From contig BBRT01000184.1 in NCBI GenBank assembly GCA_001417715.1, positions 1 to 37,681 of the forward strand: a DNA stretch of 37,681 bases, given 5' to 3'. The notes below the pieces were generated by a model. That model was not told the DNA's origin. It made no database searches and saw only the letters and a list, made by a program, of their open reading frames with translations. The stretch's first letter is position 1; each line of letters opens with the position of its first letter. A program made the translations under genes and the position numbers. The DNA is from Candidatus Symbiothrix dinenymphae (GTDB lineage Bacteria; Bacteroidota; Bacteroidia; Bacteroidales; Azobacteroidaceae). Of the stretch, positions 1 through 6,891 are shown piece by piece.

Positions 1-54
1 CTCAACACTGAAAACGGATGTCATTCCGATTTTTTTTCCAATTAATCCTGGCAT
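1..54 (-). CDS. rplC: 50S ribosomal protein L3, N-terminal fragment (cut by window edge)
   Basis: The minus strand from position 54 encodes 18 residues starting MPGLIGKKIGMTSVF, the conserved start of ribosomal protein L3, which binds 23S rRNA near the peptidyl transferase centre. The rest lies outside the window. It starts 19 bases after the rpsJ stop, matching the S10 operon order rpsJ-rplC, so the two are surely cotranscribed. The piece is short, but sequence and context together make the call firm. Confidence 0.93.
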   Translation of the reverse strand, partial: MPGLIGKKIGMTSVFSVE

Positions 55-73
55 TTCAATTACTATTTATTTT

Positions 74-388
74 TTATACTTTAATTTCCACTTCTACGCC
101 TGACGGCAAATCCAACTTCATCAGCGCGTCCACCGTCTTCGGGGTGGAAGTGTAGATGTCGATGAGGCGCTTGTAGGCGCACAACTCAAATTGCTCGCGT
201 GCCTTTTTGTTCACAAACGTGGCACGGTTCACCGTAAAAATACGCTTATGCGTTGGCAACGGAATAGGACCGCTGACAAAGTCCGCAGTACCTTTGACAG
301 TCTTCACGATTTTTTCGGCGGACTTGTCCACCAGGTTGTAGTCGTAAGACTTCAATTTAATTCTAATTTTCTGGCTCGAATTGTTCAT
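74..388 (-). CDS. rpsJ: 30S ribosomal protein S10
   Basis: This 104-residue protein is a full-length S10: [11 protein letters not shown] at the N-terminus, the [14 protein letters not shown] loop (about residues 40-53) that reaches into the 30S head, and the ending [13 protein letters not shown]10 is a small-subunit protein and, in other bacteria, also the NusE antitermination factor. It is the first gene of the S10 operon here, with its own promoter about 100 bases upstream and rplC following. In many Bacteroidales fusA lies directly upstream, joining the str and S10 operons; here the upstream neighbour is a divergent helicase gene behind a repeat element, so the linkage appears broken. Confidence 0.97.
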   Translation of the reverse strand: MNNSSQKIRIKLKSYDYNLVDKSAEKIVKTVKGTADFVSGPIPLPTHKRIFTVNRATFVNKKAREQFELCAYKRLIDIYTSTPKTVDALMKLDLPSGVEVEIKV

Positions 389-493
389 TTTTTTACAATT
401 TTATTAAATTATCCGTCCCGTAGAAAAGAGCCATTTCCTCTCTCAGGGCACTTATTTCCCCGTTTCACATAAATTTTTTGCGCGAAACGGCTG
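389..493 (-). promoter_or_regulatory. rpsJ 5' leader, about 100 nt
   Basis: Between the minus-strand -7 element (501-494) and the rpsJ start lies an unusually long leader for this window. Its 5' part can pair CGTTTC with GAAACG around a 17-base loop, and an AGAG/CUCU pairing is possible further down. S10 operons are autoregulated through leaders in some bacteria, so a regulatory structure is possible, but no known leader family was recognised. Confidence 0.35.
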
Positions 494-501
494 CAAAGGT
501 A
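494..501 (-). promoter_or_regulatory. -7 promoter element of rpsJ operon
   Basis: TACCTTTG on the minus strand matches the Bacteroidota -7 consensus TAnnTTTG. It lies about 105 bases upstream of rpsJ. Confidence 0.7.
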
Positions 502-539
502 CAACATATTTTTGACACTGCAAAATATTTTTGAATTTT

Positions 540-710
540 TTTTTTAATTTAATCCGAAAAACTTGTGAAAATCAAAGTTCAGACATTTTTCAATCGGTAA
601 TCATCGCAAACTAATTGTAAAAATAAGAATATAATTTTCAAATTTGAAGCAGGCAGCAACTCATTTACCATGAGTCCAACAAAATGGGAAGCAATTACAA
701 ACAAAAAAAG
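540..710. other. AT-rich intergenic region without a recognised gene
   Basis: This is AT-rich spacer between the rpsJ promoter and the first palindromic element. A 35-codon reading frame from the ATG at 670 runs into the element and ends at 777; it has no recognisable similarity and no -7 promoter element, so it is not called as a gene. Confidence 0.5.
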
Positions 711-956
711 TTATGACTATCCGCAATCATACCACTTGGCTTTCGCTCCTTGTCCCGCAGGGACAGCACTTTATTAACCGTAGACTTTAGTCTACGGTAT
801 AAACAATGTGTCGTCCCATGCGGGACTTTGGGGTGTGGGCTCCGTCACACCCGTAGACTAAAGTCTACGGTTAATAAAGTGCTGTCCCTGCGGGACAAAA
901 ACCGGAAATTGCTTGCAGGGGACGCTATTTAGTGGTATGATTGCGGATAATCATTA
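711..956. repeat. Palindromic repeat element, copy 1 (complete, with terminal inverted repeats)
   Basis: A compact element of about 245 bp without a transposase gene. The ends form a 24-bp inverted repeat (713-736 against 931-954, one mismatch). Inside are long inverted arms (about 750-797 and 851-897), each holding the nested hairpin CCGTAGACTTTAGTCTACGG or its complement and GTCCCGCAGGGAC or a variant. The core (about 798-850) is asymmetric. A second copy at 5157-5383 has the same flanks in the same orientation but this core reversed. The architecture resembles a MITE or other non-autonomous palindromic element. It ends about ten bases before the helicase promoter. Confidence 0.85.
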
Positions 957-965
957 AAAAAGTTG

Positions 966-973
966 TACCTTTG
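966..973 (+). promoter_or_regulatory. -7 promoter element of RecD-like helicase gene
   Basis: TACCTTTG lies only four bases before the ATG at 978. Transcription would start at or next to the start codon, so the message is probably leaderless or nearly so. Confidence 0.65.
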
Positions 974-977
974 TCCA

Positions 978-2456
978 ATGATGGCAGAATTTTTAGAGCA
1001 AATCAAGCACAATTTCCCGTTTGAGCCGACTACTGAGCAGCAGTTGGCTCTCGAAGCGTTGAATGCTTTTCTGTGTGACCGCAATTCGGATTCTGTTTTT
1101 TTGCTCAAAGGCTATGCCGGCACGGGCAAGTCGTCGCTGGTGGGTGCGCTGGTCAAGACGATGACGGAATTGCAGCAGCCCTCTGTCCTTTTAGCCCCTA
1201 CGGGGCGTGCGGCAAAGGTTTTTGCCGGTTATGCGGGGCAAAATGCTTACACTATTCACAAAAAAATCTACCGGCAGCGCGACTTTTCCAACGAGGCATC
1301 GGGGTTTAGTCTGGACTTCAACAAGCATTCCCACACGCTGTTTATTGTGGATGAGGCTTCGATGATTGCTAATGGCAGCCTCAGCCTCAGCCCCCCCTCA
1401 GCTCAGCCCTCCCCAGCCCCACCTCAGGGGGGAGCCTTCTCCCCCATTGAGGGAGGGCTGGGGACCGGGCTTCTGGACGATTTGATTCGCTATGTCTATG
1501 GCGGGCAGGGCTGTAGGCTGATTTTGTTGGGTGATTCGGCGCAGTTGCCACCCGTTGGGCAGACTGCCAGTCCTGCGCTTGACCCAGATGTGTTGGCTGC
1601 TCACAACTTGCTTGTGCACACGGTGACACTGACGCAGGTGGTTCGTCAAGCCCGTCAATCGGGTATTTTGCACAATGCCACTTTGTTGCGCAAAGCCATT
1701 GAAAAAGAGGCGGTTCAAGCTTTCCCTAAAATTCACACAAAAAAGTTCACCGATGTGCTAATTATTCGCGGCGACGAGTTGATTGAAACCATCGAAAATG
1801 CCTATCAGCGCGATGGAATGGAGGAAACGATGGTGATTTCGCGTTCCAACAAGCGCGCCAATCTGTTTAACAACGGCATTCGCAACCGCATTTTGTGGCG
1901 CGAGGAGGAGCTGTCGTCGGGCGATTTGCTGATGGTAGCCAAAAACAACTACTTTTGGTCGAAAGAGGTAAAAGAAATGGATTTTATTGCCAATGGCGAC
2001 ATCATGGAGGTGAAACACATTGGGCGCACGCAGGAACTCTACGGCTTCCGCTTCTGCGATGTGACGGTTTATTTCCCCGATTACGATGTGGAGTTGGGTG
2101 TAAAAATTATCCTCGAGAGCCTCCATTCCGACTCGCCGTCGCTACCCAAAGAGCAAAGCGAGCAACTTTTTCAAGCCATTTTGGCAGACTATGCCGACCT
2201 CCCCTCAAAAAAGGAGCGCATGGCGAAACTCAAAACAGACCCGTTCTACAATGTGGTGCAGGTCAAATACGCCTACGCCGTCACCTGCCACAAAGCACAA
2301 GGCGGGCAGTGGAAAAACGTCTTCCTCGACATCTCCTACGTGCCCGAAGAGTATCTCGGCTTGGACTTCTACCGCTGGCTCTACACCGCCTTCACTCGCC
2401 CAACAGAGCGACTTTACTTGGTCAATCCGGCGAAAGATTTGTTGGCAGCACAGTGA
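978..2456 (+). CDS. RecD-like ATP-dependent DNA helicase (AAA_30 / UvrD_C_2)
   Basis: A 492-residue superfamily 1 helicase of the RecD/Pif1-like type, expected to unwind DNA in repair or recombination. Walker A is GYAGTGKSS (residues 45-53), Walker B is IVDEAS (about 123-128), LLGDSAQLPP (183-192) is helicase motif III, and the C-terminal YAVTCHKAQGGQWKNVFLD is the UvrD_C_2 signature. The adjacent ATGs at 978 and 981 are the start; the upstream in-frame TTG at 963 precedes the -7 element. Residues about 133-164 (DNA 1374-1469) are a proline/serine/glycine-rich insert encoded by a palindromic sequence, placed between Walker B and motif III where relatives have a shorter loop. recG follows 35 bases downstream from its own promoter. 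Confidence 0.88.
   Translation: MMAEFLEQIKHNFPFEPTTEQQLALEALNAFLCDRNSDSVFLLKGYAGTGKSSLVGALVKTMTELQQPSVLLAPTGRAAKVFAGYAGQNAYTIHKKIYRQRDFSNEASGFSLDFNKHSHTLFIVDEASMIANGSLSLSPPSAQPSPAPPQGGAFSPIEGGLGTGLLDDLIRYVYGGQGCRLILLGDSAQLPPVGQTASPALDPDVLAAHNLLVHTVTLTQVVRQARQSGILHNATLLRKAIEKEAVQAFPKIHTKKFTDVLIIRGDELIETIENAYQRDGMEETMVISRSNKRANLFNNGIRNRILWREEELSSGDLLMVAKNNYFWSKEVKEMDFIANGDIMEVKHIGRTQELYGFRFCDVTVYFPDYDVELGVKIILESLHSDSPSLPKEQSEQLFQAILADYADLPSKKERMAKLKTDPFYNVVQVKYAYAVTCHKAQGGQWKNVFLDISYVPEEYLGLDFYRWLYTAFTRPTERLYLVNPAKDLLAAQ
1404..1460. repeat. Palindromic element inside the helicase gene, in frame
   Basis: CAGCCCTCCC (1404-1413) and GGGAGGGCTG (1451-1460) are perfect inverted arms. Between them ACCTCA-GGGGGAG pairs imperfectly with CTCCCCC-TGAGG, so the whole stretch can fold into one long hairpin. 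It is GC-rich and unlike the surrounding coding sequence, yet keeps the reading frame open and encodes a low-complexity loop. Confidence 0.75.
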
Positions 2457-2475
2457 AAGTACGGCAAAAAAAGCG

Positions 2476-2483
2476 TAACTTTG
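2476..2483 (+). promoter_or_regulatory. -7 promoter element of recG
   Basis: TAACTTTG matches the Bacteroidota -7 consensus and lies eight bases before the recG ATG at 2492, implying a very short leader. Confidence 0.6.
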
Positions 2484-2491
2484 TATCCGAA

Positions 2492-4618
2492 ATGCAGGAA
2501 ATAAATCAGTCACATATCAAATATCTGCTGGGTGTGGGTCCGAAAAAGGCGGAAACTTTGCAGAAAGAAATCCAGGTCGTTACTTGGGAGGATATGCTGT
2601 ATTATTTTCCGTACAAGTACATCGACCGCAGTAAGATATTCACAGTCAGAGAATTACAGCGAATTTCAGGGCAGGAACGCAACGACAATTCAATGCCCTA
2701 CATTCAGTTGAAGGGCAAAATCAGCGATTTTCAAATACGTGGCGAGGGGAGCAAACGGCGGCTGTCGGCGGTGTTCAGCGACGACACGGGTAGCATCGAC
2801 TTGGTGTGGTTTCAGATGCTCAAGCACATCATGACCACCTACAACGAAACTACGGAGTACATCCTCTTTGGCAAGCCCACCGTGTTTGGGCATCGCCTGC
2901 AAGTGGCTCACCCCGAATTGGAAACGGAAAACAAGTTTTATGACGGTCAATTGGGGGTGCAAGGATTGTATAACACCACGGAGCGGATGAAAAATGCGTT
3001 CCTCCATTCGCGCGCCATCCAAAAGATTATCACTCAGATACTTGAGAATATCAAAACGCCTCTGCCGGAAACGCTGCCGCAAGAGATTACCGACAAGGCG
3101 TACCTTGTTTCGCTGGATACCGCACTGCGGAACATTCATTTTCCGCAGACACCCGAAATGCTGCGGCAGGCGCAATACCGACTGAAATTTGAGGAGCTGT
3201 TTTATCTGCAACTCAACATCTTGCGGATTACGAAATACCGCGAGAAGCGCATCGCCGGCTTGCGATTTTCGCAGGTGGGTGAGTTTTTTAATTACTTCTA
3301 TTTCAACCACTTACCTTTTGAACTCACGGGTGCGCAGAAGCGTGTGGTCAAAGAAATTCGGCAGGATGCCAATTCCGGCAGGCAGATGAATCGCCTCTTG
3401 CAGGGCGATGTGGGCAGCGGCAAAACGCTCGTGGCACTGCTGTCTGTCCTCATCGCACTCGACAATGGCTTTCAGGGTGCGATTATGGCACCCACGGAGA
3501 TTTTGGCGACGCAGCACTACGAAACGATTTCCGAACTGCTGGCAGGGATGCCTGTCGAAATAGCCCTGTTGACCGGCTCCACGAAGAAAAAAGTGCGCAC
3601 GGAAATCCTGCCCAAAATAAAAACCGGCGAAATAAAAATCGTCATCGGCACCCACGCCCTCATCGAGGACACAGTCGAATTTGCCAACCTCGGTTTGGTG
3701 GTGGTGGACGAGCAACACCGCTTCGGCGTGGTGCAACGGGCGCGCCTCTGGAAGAAAAACGCAACCCCGCCACATGTGCTTGTGATGACGGCAACCCCTA
3801 TCCCGCGCACGCTGGCGATGACTGTGTACGGCGATTTGGATGTGTCCGTCATTGACGAACTCCCCCCCGGTCGCAAGCCCGTAAAGACGGTGCACACCTA
3901 CGAAAAAAAACGCGGACACCTCTACGAATCGGTACGCAAACAACTCCAGGAGGGTCGTCAGGTCTATATCGTCTATCCGCTGATTGAGGAAAGCGAAAAA
4001 GTGGACATCCAAAATTTGCTCGAAGGCTTTGAAAAAACCAAGCAGATTTTTCCCGAATACAAGGTGTCGATGCTGCACGGCAAGATGAAACCCGCCGAGA
4101 AAGATGCTGAAATGCAGCGGTTTGTGTCCGGCGAAACGCAAATTATGGTCGCCACCACCGTGATAGAAGTGGGCGTGAACGTCCCCAACGCCTCCGTGAT
4201 GCTGATTGAAAACGCGGAACGCTTCGGCTTGCCGCAATTACACCAGCTGCGCGGACGTGTCGGAAGGGGTGCCGACCAGTCGTTCTGCATCCTCGTCACG
4301 AAATACGAACTGTCCGAAAACACCCGCAAACGCCTCGCCATCATGACCGAAACCAACGACGGCTTTCGCATAGCCGAAGAAGACCTCAAACTGCGCGGAC
4401 CCGGCGACATCGACGGCACCCAGCAAAGCGGCATCGCCTTCAACCTCAAAATCGCCAATCTCGCGCACGACGGGCAGATTTTGACCACCGCCCGCGACTT
4501 CGCCCAAGCCATTCTGGATGCCGACCCACTGCTTGAACAGCCGCAAAACGCCCTGCTTGCCCGCCAACTTGTCCGCCTGAATAAGGAGAAGCAGATGGGG
4601 TGGTTTATGATTAGTTGA
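2492..4618 (+). CDS. recG: ATP-dependent DNA helicase RecG
   Basis: A 708-residue RecG, the superfamily 2 branch-migration helicase that remodels stalled forks and Holliday junctions. An N-terminal helix-hairpin-type segment (YLLGVGPKKAETL) and OB-fold wedge domain precede the helicase core. Walker A is GDVGSGKTLVA, motif II is VVVDEQHRFGV, motif III is MTATPIPRTLA and motif VI is QLRGRVGRG. The length fits the family. The open frame extends upstream to 1895 through the helicase gene, but the ATG at 2492 fits both the conserved N-terminus and the -7 element at 2476. The phosphodiesterase gene starts 39 bases downstream. Confidence 0.96.
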   Translation: MQEINQSHIKYLLGVGPKKAETLQKEIQVVTWEDMLYYFPYKYIDRSKIFTVRELQRISGQERNDNSMPYIQLKGKISDFQIRGEGSKRRLSAVFSDDTGSIDLVWFQMLKHIMTTYNETTEYILFGKPTVFGHRLQVAHPELETENKFYDGQLGVQGLYNTTERMKNAFLHSRAIQKIITQILENIKTPLPETLPQEITDKAYLVSLDTALRNIHFPQTPEMLRQAQYRLKFEELFYLQLNILRITKYREKRIAGLRFSQVGEFFNYFYFNHLPFELTGAQKRVVKEIRQDANSGRQMNRLLQGDVGSGKTLVALLSVLIALDNGFQGAIMAPTEILATQHYETISELLAGMPVEIALLTGSTKKKVRTEILPKIKTGEIKIVIGTHALIEDTVEFANLGLVVVDEQHRFGVVQRARLWKKNATPPHVLVMTATPIPRTLAMTVYGDLDVSVIDELPPGRKPVKTVHTYEKKRGHLYESVRKQLQEGRQVYIVYPLIEESEKVDIQNLLEGFEKTKQIFPEYKVSMLHGKMKPAEKDAEMQRFVSGETQIMVATTVIEVGVNVPNASVMLIENAERFGLPQLHQLRGRVGRGADQSFCILVTKYELSENTRKRLAIMTETNDGFRIAEEDLKLRGPGDIDGTQQSGIAFNLKIANLAHDGQILTTARDFAQAILDADPLLEQPQNALLARQLVRLNKEKQMGWFMIS

Positions 4619-4657
4619 TGATAAAATTTTGCAAATAATATGTAACTGATTAGTGTT

Positions 4658-5149
4658 ATGACAAAAATAGGTTTACTTTCCGACACACACGCATATTGGG
4701 ACGACAAATTCGCTAAATATTTCGCCGACTGCGACGAAATTTGGCACGCGGGCGACATCGGCAGCGAAGAAGTGTTAAATCGTTTGGCGGCGATTAAGCC
4801 GACACGCGCCGTTTACGGAAACATCGACAGTTCTGCGCTCCGCGCGATTTGTCCGCAAACATTGCGCTTTGAAGTGGAGCAAGTGCCTGTATTATTGACA
4901 CATATAGGAGGTTATCCGGGAAAATATGCGCCGGAAATCCGCCAAGAACTGTACGCCAATCCCCCAAAATTATTTGTCTGCGGACATTCGCACATCCTGA
5001 AAGTCCAATACGACAAGCGTTTGCAACTGCTGCACATCAATCCGGGAGCTGCCGGCAAATACGGCTTCCACACCGTACGCACAGTGGTGCGGTGTGTGAT
5101 TGCCGGTGCGGAGATTAAAAATTTGGAAGTGATTGAGTTGGTGGGGTGA
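4658..5149 (+). CDS. Metallophosphoesterase, YfcE/MJ0936-type phosphodiesterase
   Basis: A 163-residue calcineurin-like phosphoesterase, complete for the short YfcE/MJ0936 group. Metal-binding motifs are all visible: LLSDTH near the N-terminus, HAGDIG (about 31-36), GNID (about 54-57), THIGGYPG and GHSH near the C-terminus. Members hydrolyse phosphodiesters with a dinuclear metal centre; the natural substrate is usually unknown. No clean -7 element lies in the 39-base gap after recG, so read-through from recG is likely. The second palindromic element begins eight bases after the stop codon. Confidence 0.9.
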   Translation: MTKIGLLSDTHAYWDDKFAKYFADCDEIWHAGDIGSEEVLNRLAAIKPTRAVYGNIDSSALRAICPQTLRFEVEQVPVLLTHIGGYPGKYAPEIRQELYANPPKLFVCGHSHILKVQYDKRLQLLHINPGAAGKYGFHTVRTVVRCVIAGAEIKNLEVIELVG

Positions 5150-5156
5150 GAAAAAA

Positions 5157-5383
5157 TTATGACCACCCGCAATCATACCACTTGGCTTTCGCTCCTTGTC
5201 CCGCAGGGACAGCACTTTATTAACCGTAGACTTTAGTCTACGGTAGTGACGGAGCCCACACCCCAAAGTCCCGCATGGGAAGACACATTGGTTTATACCG
5301 TAGACTGAAGTCTACGGTTAATAAAGTGCTGTCCCATGCGGGACAAAACCGGAAATTGCTTGCAAGAAACGCTCTTTCTAACT
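5157..5383. repeat. Palindromic repeat element, copy 2 (right end missing, core inverted)
   Basis: This is the same element as at 711-956. The left end (5157-5198), the left arm (to about 5242) and the right flank up to about 5383 match copy 1 in the same orientation. The core (about 5243-5297) matches the reverse complement of the copy 1 core, with few differences. The right terminal inverted repeat found in copy 1 is absent, so this copy is truncated or its end has been replaced. Confidence 0.85.
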
Positions 5384-5477
5384 TTTTTCGTCCCATAATT
5401 TTACTATTAAGACTGCAAAGCTACAAAAATTTATTTTTCATAGCACCGGAACAAAGATTTTTGCCCACAATTACTAA
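5384..5477. other. Short intergenic stretch, nothing recognised
   Basis: This lies between the truncated element and the hsp20 remnant. No promoter, hairpin or reading frame of note was seen. Confidence 0.4.
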
Positions 5478-5618
5478 TTGAACTTGCCCAAGGCATCACT
5501 TGCATTATTCAAAAAAAACACGATTGAAGCCACTCAACACAACGGAGTGTTGAAAATCAAACTTCCAAAAATGGAAAAAGCGCTGGTGGACAAGCGCAAA
5601 ACAATCGCGATTAAGTAA
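5478..5618 (+). pseudogene. Remnant of a small heat-shock protein (Hsp20) gene, 3' end
   Basis: An open frame of 46 codons, preceded by an in-frame stop, ends NGVLKIKLPKMEK...KTIAIK then TAA. NGVLKIxLPK followed by a basic tail ending IxIK is the characteristic C-terminal part of Hsp20 (alpha-crystallin) proteins. The alpha-crystallin domain upstream is gone; the truncated palindromic element sits where it would have been. It is most likely a decayed remnant. The match is short, so it rests on motif recognition only. Confidence 0.65.
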
Positions 5619-5641
5619 TTGCCCAACGCAGGGAAAATACC

Positions 5642-5676
5642 AAAAGGAACGCCCGCAGTCAGCGAACGTTCCTTTT
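5642..5676. terminator. Hairpin between convergent genes
   Basis: AAAAGGAACG (5642-5651) pairs with CGTTCCTTTT (5667-5676). The A/T ends allow it to act in both directions, ending rubrerythrin transcription from the right or read-through from the left. Confidence 0.5.
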
Positions 5677-5706
5677 CAGGGGATTGCGGGTCAAGCCCGC
5701 AATGAC
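5677..5706. repeat. REP-like palindrome (single unit)
   Basis: ATTGCGGG-TCAAG-CCCGCAAT hairpin preceded by CAGGGG. It is the same unit as at 12419-12442, 14479-14506 and, inside tilS, 29180-29210. It lies just beyond the rubrerythrin stop codon. Confidence 0.85.
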
Positions 5707-5717
5707 GGATAAGGGTT

Positions 5718-6269
5718 TTACTTGAAATACCTGTTGTACAAGCCTTCAAAGCCTTTTCCGTGGCGCGCCTCGTCCTTGCACATTTCGTGCACGGTGTCGT
5801 GGATAGCATCCAGGTTCTTCTGTTTTGCCAGCGTGGCGATGCGTTTTTTGTCTTCGCACGCACCTGCTTCGGCTTCCATTCGCTTTTTGAGGTTCGTTTT
5901 GGTGTCCCAAACGACTTCGCCCAGCAACTCGGCAAACCTGGAAGCGTGTTCGGCTTCTTCCCACGCATAACGCTTAAAAGCCTCTGCCACTTCGGGATAG
6001 CCTTCGCGGTCGGCTTGGCGACTCATCGCCAAATACATACCGACTTCGCTACATTCGCCGGCGAAATGCGCTTTCAAACCGTCCAACACTTCGGAATCAA
6101 CCCCTTTGGCAATGCCAATGACATGCTCGTCTGCAAACTGCAACGCACCCGTTGATTCCACTACTTCTTTAAACTTGTCTTTCGACTGTTGACATTGAGG
6201 GCACAAATCGGGAGCCTCATCCCCTTCGTGCACGTAACCGCACACGGTACACATCCATTTCTTCTTCAT
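5718..6269 (-). CDS. Rubrerythrin with N-terminal rubredoxin domain (reverse rubrerythrin)
   Basis: A 183-residue peroxide-reducing diiron protein. The N-terminus is a rubredoxin domain ([16 protein letters not shown]; iron ligands Cys7, 10, 23, 26) and the rest a ferritin-like four-helix domain with GECSE (about 71-75), EEAEH (104-108) and KDEARHG (165-171). The rubredoxin domain lies N-terminal, the reverse of classical rubrerythrin; such proteins act as NADH-dependent peroxidase components in anaerobes. It follows a PerR-like gene by 13 bases on the same strand, so peroxide-responsive coexpression is likely. It fits an anaerobe that meets occasional oxygen. Confidence 0.92.
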   Translation of the reverse strand: MKKKWMCTVCGYVHEGDEAPDLCPQCQQSKDKFKEVVESTGALQFADEHVIGIAKGVDSEVLDGLKAHFAGECSEVGMYLAMSRQADREGYPEVAEAFKRYAWEEAEHASRFAELLGEVVWDTKTNLKKRMEAEAGACEDKKRIATLAKQKNLDAIHDTVHEMCKDEARHGKGFEGLYNRYFK

Positions 6270-6282
6270 AACTTTTAATAAT

Positions 6283-6699
6283 TTACATTGTTATACAATT
6301 TTTACAATATCCTTTATAATATAGCTGACATTCATCAATTTTCAAATCCGAAAAATTTGCAATATGCTTGTTATCAGGCATTTCTATATGCAAATCAATA
6401 ATTGCGCCGCACCCTTTGCATTTGAAATGAGCATGCGGAGAAATATCTCCATCATAGCGCACATTTTTTTCATCAATGTCAATCGAATGAACCACACCTT
6501 CTTCCGAAAGCAGTTTCAATGTGTTGTAAACCGTTGTTTTTGACAAGGTTGGCATCGCCGGAAACAGTGCATGAAAAATCATATCCACTGTCGGATGCAC
6601 GGGATGGTCAACCAAATATTTCATAATTGCCATTCGCTGCACAGAGGGCTTGACCCCGGCTTCTTCCAACCTGTTCACCACATTCGATGTTGTTCTCAT
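6283..6699 (-). CDS. perR: Fur-family regulator, PerR-like
   Basis: A 138-residue Fur-family repressor with a winged-helix N-terminus ([21 protein letters not shown]) and metal-binding C-terminus. Structural zinc cysteines are Cys94, 97, 133 and 136 (CKGC, CKNC). The HAHFKC motif supplies His89 and His91, and Asp102 in CGAIIDL occupies the position where PerR has Asp and Fur typically has Glu, favouring a peroxide sensor over an iron sensor. It is the first gene of a perR-rubrerythrin pair. A palindrome resembling a Per box lies between its promoter and start codon, suggesting autorepression. Assignment as PerR rather than Fur or Zur rests on Asp102 and the neighbour. Confidence 0.85.
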   Translation of the reverse strand: MRTTSNVVNRLEEAGVKPSVQRMAIMKYLVDHPVHPTVDMIFHALFPAMPTLSKTTVYNTLKLLSEEGVVHSIDIDEKNVRYDGDISPHAHFKCKGCGAIIDLHIEMPDNKHIANFSDLKIDECQLYYKGYCKNCITM

Positions 6700-6707
6700 T
6701 TCAAAAC

Positions 6708-6720
6708 TGTAATTATTACA
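6708..6720. promoter_or_regulatory. Candidate PerR operator
   Basis: TGTAATTATTACA is a perfect 13-base palindrome about nine bases before the perR ATG and just downstream of the -7 element. It matches most of the Per/Fur box consensus core (ATAAT-n-ATTAT type). Its position would let PerR block its own operon. Confidence 0.55.
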
Positions 6721-6735
6721 TTTTCAATTCGGGCA

Positions 6736-6743
6736 CAAAAGTA
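6736..6743 (-). promoter_or_regulatory. -7 promoter element of perR-rubrerythrin operon
   Basis: TACTTTTG on the minus strand, 37 bases upstream of the perR start, with the candidate operator between. Confidence 0.65.
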
Positions 6744-6830
6744 GAGGTTTATTTTGAGATATGCAAGTGTTTTTGAAAAATTTACTGTTAAACTTTGTTA
6801 AATCCCAACATTTTTTGGTTTTTTGACAAG

Positions 6831-6867
6831 ATAACTCATAACTCATAACTATTTCGTACCTTTGTCG
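6831..6867 (+). promoter_or_regulatory. ahcY promoter cassette with three heptamers
   Basis: Three tandem units of ATAACT(C/A) (6831-6851) run straight into the -7 element TACCTTTG (6857-6864). The same 37 bases occur identically at 18257-18293 before the DPP III gene. Confidence 0.8.
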
Positions 6868-6891
6868 CCGAAATTCAAAAAGACATATATA

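Noticed and set aside
191..472. 93-codon plus-strand frame over rpsJ
   Set aside because: It is antisense to a clear S10 gene and has no motif.
750..932. 60-codon frame inside the palindromic element
   Set aside because: Its peptide is simply the translation of inverted arms; the second copy of the element does not keep it.
3311..4237. Long minus-strand open frame of 308 codons inside recG
   Set aside because: It lies antisense to a well conserved helicase core, lacks any recognisable motif or promoter and is rich in His/Arg/Phe as expected for a shadow frame.
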